From: Gammaproteobacteria bacterium
GTDB taxonomy: Bacteria > Pseudomonadota > Gammaproteobacteria > UWMA-0217
Length of the DNA stretch: 5,251 nt
Assembly (NCBI GenBank): GCA_011330835.1
Contig: DRPO01000282.1
Span: 1-5,251, forward strand
Reading direction: 5' to 3'
The notes under the pieces are model-generated. The model did no database searches, was not told the DNA's origin, and saw only the letters and a program-made list of their open reading frames with translations. A program made the position numbers and the translations under genes. The first letter of the stretch is position 1. Each line of letters starts with the position of its first letter. Below are positions 1 to 4,731 of this stretch, piece by piece.

Positions 1-108
1 CTGGCGGTCTTTGGACTGAAATACCCCTCCCTGTTGCAGTTTGATCAAGACCACAACACCGAAATCACCAAGTCTAATCTATGCAGCCTTTACGGTATTA
101 ATCGTTGC
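1..108 (+). pseudogene. Probable transposase remnant (N-terminal region fragment)
   Basis: Reading frame 1 is open from the window edge. Its first 35 or so residues, beginning LAVFGLKYPSLLQFD and continuing to a NLCSLYGINR stretch, resemble from memory the conserved N-terminal part of a DDE transposase family, where a hydrophobic Phe-Ser-Leu-Lys-hydrophobic-Pro-Ser-Leu-Leu segment is followed by a Asn-Leu-x-x-Leu-Tyr-Gly-Ile segment. In such proteins a Pro-Ser-Asp-Thr type segment follows, but here the similarity stops around position 108 and the frame runs into unrelated sequence and a REP-like hairpin. The frame then stays open by chance to 357. I infer a transposase gene truncated on its 3' side. 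The 5' part, if present, lies outside the window. The family assignment rests on recollection of motif spacing and was not tested by a search. Confidence 0.45.
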
Positions 109-143
109 GTATATTCTCACAGTCACGGTGGCGCTCCCAATAA

Positions 144-184
144 TCCCCTCTCCCCTTTGGGGGAGAGGGTTAGGGTGAGGGGGA
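144..184. repeat. REP-like palindromic intergenic repeat
   Basis: A perfect 10-bp stem is formed by 146-155 (CCCTCTCCCC) and 160-169 (GGGGAGAGGG) with a 4-base loop. It is followed by a TTAGGGTGAGGGGG tail. The same C-rich/G-rich hairpin with a TTAGGGTGAGGG tail is a very common dispersed intergenic repeat in proteobacterial genomes, which is established knowledge. It has no T-run after the stem, so a rho-independent terminator role is unlikely. The translated peptide around it (NPLSPLGERVRVRG) is a familiar artefact of this repeat rather than a protein. Confidence 0.75.
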
Positions 185-274
185 AAACCGCATATCGGGA
201 TACAGGGTGCGAGTACTTTTGCAACTATTCATATGAAGAGAGGAGCGGGAGCCCCTGCTCAATACAAACAACAA

Positions 275-302
275 TTGAAAAAAAACAAAAACCAGCTAAA
301 CT
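275..302 (+). promoter_or_regulatory. Possible sigma-70 promoter for the operon
   Basis: A -35-like TTGAAA (275-280) and a weak -10-like TAAACT (297-302) are separated by 16 bases in an A-rich stretch. Transcription would begin about 3-5 bases before the ATG at 312, giving a nearly leaderless mRNA. That would fit the lack of any Shine-Dalgarno sequence before 312. The -10 box matches only four of six consensus positions, so this is a weak call. Confidence 0.27.
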
Positions 303-311
303 CTGTGTGAT

Positions 312-725
312 ATGTTCAGCTCTTCCCCCATCATCAAGGAACGCGACATTCAGCTAAGGGGTCCCTGTGATCCTTCCCTGAACGCCGACGGCGCCATCTT
401 TCTGCTGGCGGACGTCGAAGGCGTGCAATCCTGCACCCGCATCGATGATCACCGGCTCAGCGTTCGCTATGACCTGTCGAAAATCGGGCTGGAACAGATC
501 GAAAAGGCGCTCGCCGAAGTCGGCTTCCATCTCGACAACAGCCTGATCAACAAGCTCCGGCGCGCCCTGTACTATTTCACCGAAGACAACGAGCGCGCCA
601 ACCTCGGACTCGGCAAGCTGACCTGCTCGCAGGGCTGCGCCATCAAGGTTTTCGCGGCACGCTACCGGCAGATCAGCCAGGGTTGCCGCGACCCGCGTCC
701 CGAACATCTGCGCCGCTACCTTTGA
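312..725 (+). CDS. Small HMA-like (ferredoxin-fold) protein of unknown function
   Basis: This encodes 137 residues. Residues 27-76 look like a heavy-metal-associated domain: a hydrophobic strand, a VEGVQSC turn, a strand RLSVRYD, then helix IGLEQIEKALAEVGF, the same order as in HMA domains of copper chaperones. The metal-binding CxxC that normally precedes the first helix is missing; only Cys19 (in GPCD) lies nearby. The C-terminal half is helical and holds a CSQGC pair (Cys105, Cys109) and Cys125 in a GCRDPRPEHLRRYL ending that looks conserved. No signal peptide or membrane segment is seen. The ATG at 312 is the only sensible start, although no Shine-Dalgarno sequence precedes it. The stop overlaps the TTG start of rsmA (TTGA, 722-725), so the two are probably translationally coupled. 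The coding call is supported by codon usage and by this coupling. The function is unknown: metal or redox sensing through the C-terminal cysteines is possible, but nothing shows it. Confidence 0.75.
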   Translation: MFSSSPIIKERDIQLRGPCDPSLNADGAIFLLADVEGVQSCTRIDDHRLSVRYDLSKIGLEQIEKALAEVGFHLDNSLINKLRRALYYFTEDNERANLGLGKLTCSQGCAIKVFAARYRQISQGCRDPRPEHLRRYL

Positions 726-1570
726 GCGATTTCAACCGGCCGCGCAAGCGTTTCGGCCAGCACTTCCTTCACGATCAAAACATACTGGCGAAAATCGTCC
801 ACGCCATCGCGCCCGCCGCGGACGACCGGCTGGTGGAAATCGGCCCGGGCCGGGGGGCGTTGACGCTGCAACTCGTCCGCCACTGTGACCGGCTGATCGC
901 CGTCGAACTGGACCGGGATCTGGCGGACTACCTGACGCGCCACGAGGCATTGCGCGAGCGGGTGGAACTGATCAACGCCGACGCCCTCAAATTCGATTTC
1001 AGCGGCCTGAGCGAGGCTCCCCGGTCGCTGCGCATCGTGGGCAACCTGCCCTACAACATCAGCACGCCACTGCTGTTTCATCTGCTCGAAGCGGCGGACC
1101 AGATCCGCGACATGCACTTTCTGCTGCAAAAGGAAGTCGTCGACCGTCTGGTCGCCGCGCCGGGAAACAAGGACTATGGACGGCTGTCGGTAATGATCCA
1201 GTATCACTGCCAGACCGAGCGCCTGTTCCATGTCCCGCCGGGCGCCTTTAGCCCGCCGCCCAAAGTGGAGTCATCCGTGGTTCGGCTGACGCCGCGCGAA
1301 CAACCCGAAGCCATCGCCGCCGATCCCCGCCACTTCGAGAAAGTCGTTCGACAGGCCTTTTCGCAACGCCGCAAGACACTGCGCAAAAGCCTTCGGGGGC
1401 TGGTCGGCGAGGCGGCTTTCGAGCAGGCCGGCGTCGCCGCCTCTCTGCGTCCCGAGCAGTTGACGGTTCACAACTTCGTGGACCTGAGTAACAGAACAAT
1501 TGAAAGCGCTGAACATCGGGGCTACCATCGGTCCCAAGGAATATCCCTTTCATCCAGGAACAAGCCATGA
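722..1570 (+). CDS. rsmA: 16S rRNA (adenine(1518)-N6/adenine(1519)-N6)-dimethyltransferase RsmA
   Basis: RsmA (KsgA) uses S-adenosylmethionine to dimethylate two adjacent adenines in helix 45 of 16S rRNA late in 30S assembly, in the cytoplasm. Numbered from the TTG at 722, the product has 282 residues, close to the usual 270-275. It shows RKRFGQHFL (residues 8-16), the SAM motif EIGPGRGALT (39-48), Glu62 in VELD for the ribose hydroxyls, NADAL (86-90) and the catalytic NLPYNIS motif IV (108-114). The C-terminal domain carries FSQRRKTLRKSL (213-224). I chose TTG 722 because it puts the family's usual short lead before RKRFGQHFL and overlaps the previous stop. A TTG at 683 is in frame but would add 13 atypical residues. 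The last 20 residues or so, after the NFVDLSNRTIE region, look like a non-conserved tail. The TGA overlaps the ATG of apaG. The family identity is certain; the start is likely. Confidence 0.97.
   Translation: MSDFNRPRKRFGQHFLHDQNILAKIVHAIAPAADDRLVEIGPGRGALTLQLVRHCDRLIAVELDRDLADYLTRHEALRERVELINADALKFDFSGLSEAPRSLRIVGNLPYNISTPLLFHLLEAADQIRDMHFLLQKEVVDRLVAAPGNKDYGRLSVMIQYHCQTERLFHVPPGAFSPPPKVESSVVRLTPREQPEAIAADPRHFEKVVRQAFSQRRKTLRKSLRGLVGEAAFEQAGVAASLRPEQLTVHNFVDLSNRTIESAEHRGYHRSQGISLSSRNKP
1556..1559 (+). promoter_or_regulatory. Shine-Dalgarno AGGA for apaG
   Basis: AGGA lies 7 bases before the ATG at 1567, within the last codons of rsmA. It supports that ATG as the apaG start and is the clearest ribosome binding site in the gene string. 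Confidence 0.55.
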
Positions 1571-1950
1571 GCGCCGATTCGACAACCCCCTTCAACGTTG
1601 ATGTTGAGACCATCTACCTGAAATCCGAGTCCGAACCGGACAAGTCGCGCTATGTGTTCGCCTACACGATCACCATCGAGAACCATGGCGAAAAGCCCGC
1701 CCAGCTCATCACCCGGCACTGGACCATCACCGACGCCAATGGCCGGATCCAGGAAGTCCACGGCGAGGGCGTGGTCGGCGAGCAGCCGCATATCAAGCCC
1801 GGCGAAGGCTTCCAGTACACCAGCGGCGCGGTGCTGGAAACGCCGGTAGGCGTCATGGAAGGCAGCTATCAAATGGTCACCGACGACGGCGACGAGATCC
1901 ACACGCCGATCCGCCCCTTTACGCTGGCCGTTCCGCGCGTGCTCCACTGA
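1567..1950 (+). CDS. apaG: ApaG (Co2+/Mg2+ efflux-associated protein)
   Basis: This 127-residue protein matches the usual ApaG length of about 125. ApaG is a single-domain immunoglobulin/fibronectin-like beta sandwich, also found in eukaryotic FBXO3 and PolDIP2. In Salmonella it is called CorD because mutants are affected in cobalt resistance and magnesium transport. Its biochemical role is not settled. The family signature is clear: RYVFAYTITIENHGEKPAQL (28-47), RHWTITDANGRIQEVHGEGVV (50-70), GEQPHIKPGEGFQYTSG (71-87), GVMEGSYQM (95-103) and a final IRPFTLAVP (115-123). The start ATG overlaps the rsmA stop by 4 bases (ATGA) and has an AGGA ribosome binding site inside rsmA. In enterobacteria apaG is followed by apaH, the Ap4A hydrolase gene; here selD follows after 26 bases instead. 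Confidence 0.97.
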   Translation: MSADSTTPFNVDVETIYLKSESEPDKSRYVFAYTITIENHGEKPAQLITRHWTITDANGRIQEVHGEGVVGEQPHIKPGEGFQYTSGAVLETPVGVMEGSYQMVTDDGDEIHTPIRPFTLAVPRVLH

Positions 1951-1976
1951 CGGAGCATTCGACCAACGCCACGACC

Positions 1977-3026
1977 ATGGAAGATTCCATCAGACTGACC
2001 GAGTACAGTCATGGCTCCGGCTGTGGCTGCAAGATCGCCCCGGCGGTGCTCGACCAGATTCTGCAAAGCGACATCCCGCACGTCATCGACCCCGCCCTGC
2101 TGGTGGGCAACGCCTCGCGCGACGACGCGGCCGTCTATGATCTGGGCAACGGATCGGCGGTCATCAGCACCACCGACTTCTTCATGCCGATTGTCGACGA
2201 CCCCTTCGACTTTGGCCGGATCGCCGCCACCAACGCCATCAGCGACATCTACGCCATGGGCGGCAAGCCGCTGATGGCCATTGCCATCTTTGGCTGGCCG
2301 CTGGACAAGCTGCCGCCGGAGGTCGGGCGGCGCGTCGTCGAGGGCGGACGCCACGTCTGCCAGCAAGCCGGCATCCCGCTGGCGGGTGGACACAGCATCG
2401 ACGCGCCGGAACCAATCTTCGGCCTGGCGGTCACCGGCAGCGTCGAACTGGCCCATCTCAAGCGCAACGATCAGGCCCGACCCGGCGACCGGATCTACCT
2501 CACCAAACCGCTGGGCATCGGCATCCTGACCACCGCGCTGAAGAAAAAACTGCTGAAACCCGAACAGGGCAGCCTCGCCACCGAGACCATGTGCCGCCTC
2601 AACGACATCGGCCACGCGCTGGGCCGGCTTCCCGGCGTACACGCGATGACCGATGTCACTGGCTTCGGGCTGGCGGGCCACCTGCGCGAAATCTGTGAAG
2701 GCAGCGGCGTCGCCGCCGAGATCCTGTACGACCAGATCCCGGTACTGCCCCACGTCCCCGAATACCTCGAAAAGGGCTGCTCGCCCGGCGGCGCGCGACG
2801 CAACTTCGACAGCTATGGGCATCTGCTCAACCCGTTGCCTGAACCCCAGTGGCAACTGGTCTGCGACCCGCAAACCAGCGGTGGTCTGCTGGTCACCGTG
2901 CCCCCCGAAACCGAACCCGACTTTCTGGCGCTGACCCGCGACGCCGGCCTGGATCTTGCGCCGCTGGGAACCCTTCGGGACGCCTCCGCTTCCGCGCCGC
3001 TGATCGAGGTTGTTTCGAGCCAATGA
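1977..3026 (+). CDS. selD: Selenide, water dikinase SelD
   Basis: SelD makes selenophosphate from selenide and ATP. Selenophosphate is the selenium donor for selenocysteyn-tRNA(Sec) synthesis by SelA and for 2-selenouridine in tRNA by MnmH. The product has 349 residues (E. coli 347). The N-terminal glycine-rich loop SHGSGCGCKI (11-20) holds Cys16, Cys18 and Lys19, matching the essential E. coli Cys17 and Lys20. Cys16 is a TGT codon, so this is the cysteine form rather than the selenocysteine form. Metal and ATP-binding aspartates are in place at Asp50 (SRDDAAVYD), Asp90 (NAISD) and Asp226 (AMTDVTGFG). GGHSIDAPEPIFGLAVTG (137-154) and CDPQTSGGLL (296-305) are typical. The ATG at 1977 gives the same N-terminus as E. 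coli (ENSIRLTQYSHG against EDSIRLTEYSHG). No selA, selB, selC or mnmH is in view, so which selenium pathway it feeds cannot be told here. Confidence 0.98.
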   Translation: MEDSIRLTEYSHGSGCGCKIAPAVLDQILQSDIPHVIDPALLVGNASRDDAAVYDLGNGSAVISTTDFFMPIVDDPFDFGRIAATNAISDIYAMGGKPLMAIAIFGWPLDKLPPEVGRRVVEGGRHVCQQAGIPLAGGHSIDAPEPIFGLAVTGSVELAHLKRNDQARPGDRIYLTKPLGIGILTTALKKKLLKPEQGSLATETMCRLNDIGHALGRLPGVHAMTDVTGFGLAGHLREICEGSGVAAEILYDQIPVLPHVPEYLEKGCSPGGARRNFDSYGHLLNPLPEPQWQLVCDPQTSGGLLVTVPPETEPDFLALTRDAGLDLAPLGTLRDASASAPLIEVVSSQ

Positions 3027-3032
3027 CCTCGA

Positions 3033-3875
3033 ATGCCCCGTAGCGTCTTCATCACCGGCTGCTCTTCCGGCATCGGACGATGCGCCGCCATCGAACTGAA
3101 AAAACGCGGCTACCGGGTGCTCGCCGGAGCCCGAAAACCCGCCGACCTGGAAGCGCTCGAACGTGAGGGTTTTGAAACCATCGCCATCGACCTCAACGAC
3201 TCCGCCTCCGTCCAGGCCGCCGCCCGAAAAGTCCTGCGCCTTACCGACAACCGGCTCTACGGGCTGTTCAACAACGCCGGCTTCGGCATCCCCGGCGCGG
3301 TCGAGGATCTGACGCGCGAGGCCCTGCGCGCCCAATTCGAAACCAACCTCTTCGGCGCGATCGAACTCACCAACGCCCTCCTCCCCGCCATGCGCGCCGC
3401 CGGCGAAGGGCGCATCGTCCAAAACAGCTCCGTGCTGGGCCTGACCGCCTTCCCGTTTCGCGGCGCCTACAACGCCAGCAAATTCGCCCTGGAAGGCATC
3501 AGCGACACCTTGCGCCTGGAACTGCGCGGCAGCGGCGTCCACCTCTCGCTGATCGAACCCGGCCCCATCACCAGCCGCTTCCGTCACAACGCCTACCAGG
3601 CCTACCTGCGCTACATCGACGCCGACGCCAGCATCTTCCGGAAAAAGTACGCCGCCATGGAAAAACGCCTGCTCAAGGAAGGCGACGCGCAACCCTTCAC
3701 GCTGCCGCCCGAAGCCGTCGTCAAAAAACTGCTGCACGCACTCGAATCCCCCCGCCCCCGAATCCGCTACTCCGTCACCGTCCCGACCGTGGCCTTCGCC
3801 ACCCTGCGCCGACTACTCCCCTACCGCTGGATGGACTGGATACTCCTCAAAGCCTCGGGTGACGGCGCGCGGTGA
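3033..3875 (+). CDS. SDR family oxidoreductase, YbbO-like (probable NADP-dependent aldehyde reductase)
   Basis: This is a 280-residue classical short-chain dehydrogenase/reductase. TGCSSGIG (8-15) is the dinucleotide-binding loop, and Arg34 after the second strand suggests preference for NADP(H). NNAG is at 80-83. Asn105, Ser133, Tyr146 and Lys150 (NSSV and YNASK) form the catalytic tetrad. IEPGPI (174-179) closes the cofactor site. The order ITGCSSGIG, LAGARKP, TDNRLYGLFNNAGFG and the tail RYSVTVPTVAFATLRRLLPYRWMDWIL closely follow E. coli YbbO, an NADP-dependent reductase of medium-chain fatty aldehydes as far as I recall. The extra stretch around residues 185-222 and the hydrophobic tail set substrate choice in this group and may give membrane contact, which is inference. 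It starts 6 bases after the selD stop with no clear Shine-Dalgarno sequence, so it probably relies on coupling to selD. The true substrate is unknown. Confidence 0.92.
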   Translation: MPRSVFITGCSSGIGRCAAIELKKRGYRVLAGARKPADLEALEREGFETIAIDLNDSASVQAAARKVLRLTDNRLYGLFNNAGFGIPGAVEDLTREALRAQFETNLFGAIELTNALLPAMRAAGEGRIVQNSSVLGLTAFPFRGAYNASKFALEGISDTLRLELRGSGVHLSLIEPGPITSRFRHNAYQAYLRYIDADASIFRKKYAAMEKRLLKEGDAQPFTLPPEAVVKKLLHALESPRPRIRYSVTVPTVAFATLRRLLPYRWMDWILLKASGDGAR

Positions 3876-3918
3876 CGCCGAGAATTTGCAGGCGCCATCG
3901 TCAGCATTATTTTTTCTT
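3858..3918 (+). terminator. Candidate rho-independent terminator of the operon
   Basis: The end of the SDR gene and the bases after it can fold. GGTGACG at 3858-3864 pairs, with one mismatch, with CGTCAGC at 3899-3905, and further GC pairs lie inside. An alternative stem joins 3871-3879 and 3891-3899. Right after 3905 comes a T-rich run, ATTATTTTTTCTT (3906-3918). The stem contains the stop codon, which is unusual but seen. It lies between convergent genes, where a terminator is expected. The stem is imperfect. Confidence 0.42.
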
Positions 3919-3924
3919 ACCAGC

Positions 3925-3960
3925 CTCCCGAGCAATACATCCTCGACATTCCGTCGGGAG
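3925..3960. repeat. Small inverted repeat
   Basis: CTCCCGA (3925-3931) and TCGGGAG (3954-3960) are perfect reverse complements with a 22-base loop. No T-run follows. It sits between the candidate terminator and the long palindrome and could be an end of a degenerate repeat, but a chance origin cannot be excluded. Confidence 0.35.
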
Positions 3961-3991
3961 TCAATCACCAAGGGTGTAGCTATAGAGCCTC

Positions 3992-4173
3992 CGCATATAC
4001 TTCTCGCGCTCAAGAATACCCCATTCAGGCCGCGCATCTTTTCGCCGATAGCTGCGTTGTAAAAACTTGACGTAGCGCCACTATGCCTGCGTTTTTACGC
4101 CTTGCTCTCGACGAAAATCCACGCACCCTGAACGGGGTATTCTTGGTCGCGAGAGGTATAACGATTTATGCGG
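3992..4173. mobile_element. Long imperfect palindrome, MITE-like or large REP-type element
   Basis: The left arm 3996-4066 and the right arm 4091-4160 are imperfect reverse complements, matching at about three quarters of positions with one single-base gap in my hand alignment. The strongest blocks are GTAAAAAC/GTTTTTAC at the centre (4059-4066 and 4091-4098), CAAGAATACCCC/GGGGTATTCTTG (4011-4022 and 4134-4145) and TATAC/GTATA at the outer ends. A further CCGCATA/TATGCGG pair (3992-3998, 4167-4173) may extend the arms with a short indel. The loop is about 24 bases. It encodes no protein. A non-autonomous transposable element or a structured dispersed repeat fits; no clear target duplication was seen. 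Confidence 0.65.
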
Positions 4174-4450
4174 CGCGGCCTCATATCAAATCCAGGGTGG
4201 CTCAAAGGCGGCACGCTTATAAAATCAATTTTGCCCAAACGCTCAGCGCCTTGAAAGACACAACCGTCCGACTGCTAATGGGGTACCTGGATGCATTGGC
4301 GGTGGTTCGCCTCCTGAAATCTATCAGTCGGTGTTTGAGTATCGTACGCCCGGGCAGAAGCTTTGAACGAAAAAAGGTCTGGTCGACGGGCCGTAAATTT
4401 CACTTTTCTCATAAGCGTGCTCTATGATTTTCAACTAGTTATGGCTTAAT
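4174..4450. other. Intergenic stretch without a convincing gene
   Basis: This AT-richer stretch has no ORF with recognisable motifs, a plausible ribosome binding site and good codon usage. It contains a perfect 10-bp inverted repeat, GCACGCTTAT at 4211-4220 and ATAAGCGTGC at 4411-4420, spaced by 190 bases, which could be ends of a small decayed element or chance. A 47-codon open stretch at 4223-4366 lacks an ATG and was not called. Confidence 0.5.
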
Positions 4451-4576
4451 TCAACGACATTGCGCTCCCTGGGGGCCAGCGTCGCCCTTGTCGCCTTTCG
4501 GACCAGGGGGACCAGCCGGGCCGACATCTCCCTGATCGCCTTTCGGGCCGACGGGACCAGCCGGGCCAGCATCCCC
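4451..4576 (-). pseudogene. Collagen-like (Gly-X-Y)n protein fragment
   Basis: The minus strand from 4576 down to the TGA at 4451-4453 encodes 13 uninterrupted Gly-X-Y triplets followed by Cys-Arg and the stop. The triplets include GPAGPVGPKGDQGDV and GPAGPPGPKGDKGDA, with proline in X and lysine or aspartate in the places typical of bacterial collagen-like proteins, which form surface or phage-fibre triple helices. The codon just before the first Gly is TAA (4577-4579) and the stretch has no ATG, GTG or TTG codon, so no intact gene can be made in this frame. I found no continuation of Gly-X-Y in the other minus-strand frames upstream. I read it as a remnant of a collagen-like gene, possibly left by rearrangement beside guaA. 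The opposite strand also gives Gly-Pro-rich peptides because the repeat is nearly symmetrical, but that frame is broken by a TGA. Confidence 0.6.
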
Positions 4577-4580
4577 TTAT
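4491..4580. repeat. 45-bp tandem direct repeat (two units)
   Basis: TCGCCTTTCGG recurs exactly 45 bases apart (starting 4491 and 4536), and GGGACCAGCCGGGCC recurs with the same period (4508-4522 and 4553-4567). Forty-five bases equal five collagen triplets, so the repeat keeps the Gly-X-Y phase of the minus-strand fragment. Such in-frame repeats expand and contract by slippage or recombination in collagen-like genes. Confidence 0.75.
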
Positions 4581-4658
4581 TCCAGCCTACAGCGGGAGTC
4601 GAAGAACTCTCTGCCCCCCTTGCAAGGCCATCCATCGTCGCCAACCCGGCAAACGATG

Positions 4659-4676
4659 CCGGAACCCCCATTCCGG
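4659..4676. repeat. Hairpin downstream of guaA
   Basis: CCGGAA (4659-4664) and TTCCGG (4671-4676) form a 6-bp stem with a 6-base loop, about 55 bases beyond the guaA stop on the minus strand. There is no T-run on either side, so it is at best a weak transcript-end structure and resembles the core of common CCGGAATG-type repeats. Confidence 0.35.
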
Positions 4677-4731
4677 GAAGGCCACTGAGTCGCGCAATGC
4701 CCGCCGGAGCGCTGCTTCGGGACAGCCGCGG

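Noticed and set aside
34..357. Plus-strand 107-codon frame upstream of the operon
   Set aside because: It joins the transposase-like remnant to a translated REP repeat and then overlaps the start of the next gene in another frame. No coherent protein is visible past about position 108.
2022..2033. Possible selenocysteine (in-frame TGA) in the SelD active site
   Set aside because: The active-site codons read TGT GGC TGC AAG, so both positions are ordinary cysteines and the frame is free of TGA until 3024.
1869..3737. A 622-codon open frame on the minus strand opposite apaG, selD and the SDR gene
   Set aside because: It is fully antisense to well-supported genes, low in motif content and rich in Gly, Ala, Val, Asp and Gln, as expected when the complement of GC-rich codons is read. 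No family features were seen.
3992..4173. Integron attC site
   Set aside because: The arm ends do not match the RYYYAAC/GTTRRRY core sites, there is no cassette gene or integrase nearby, and the arms are more symmetrical than attC stems usually are.
4223..4366. A 47-codon open stretch with a Gly/Pro-rich segment (GVPGCIGGGSPPEIYQSVF)
   Set aside because: The composition looked protein-like, but there is no ATG, it is bounded by stops on both sides, and I could not tie it to a family.
4083..4427. Plus-strand 114-codon frame in the intergenic region
   Set aside because: It begins inside the loop of the palindrome, and its first 30 codons or so are repeat arm. The rest shows no domain and there is no ribosome binding site.
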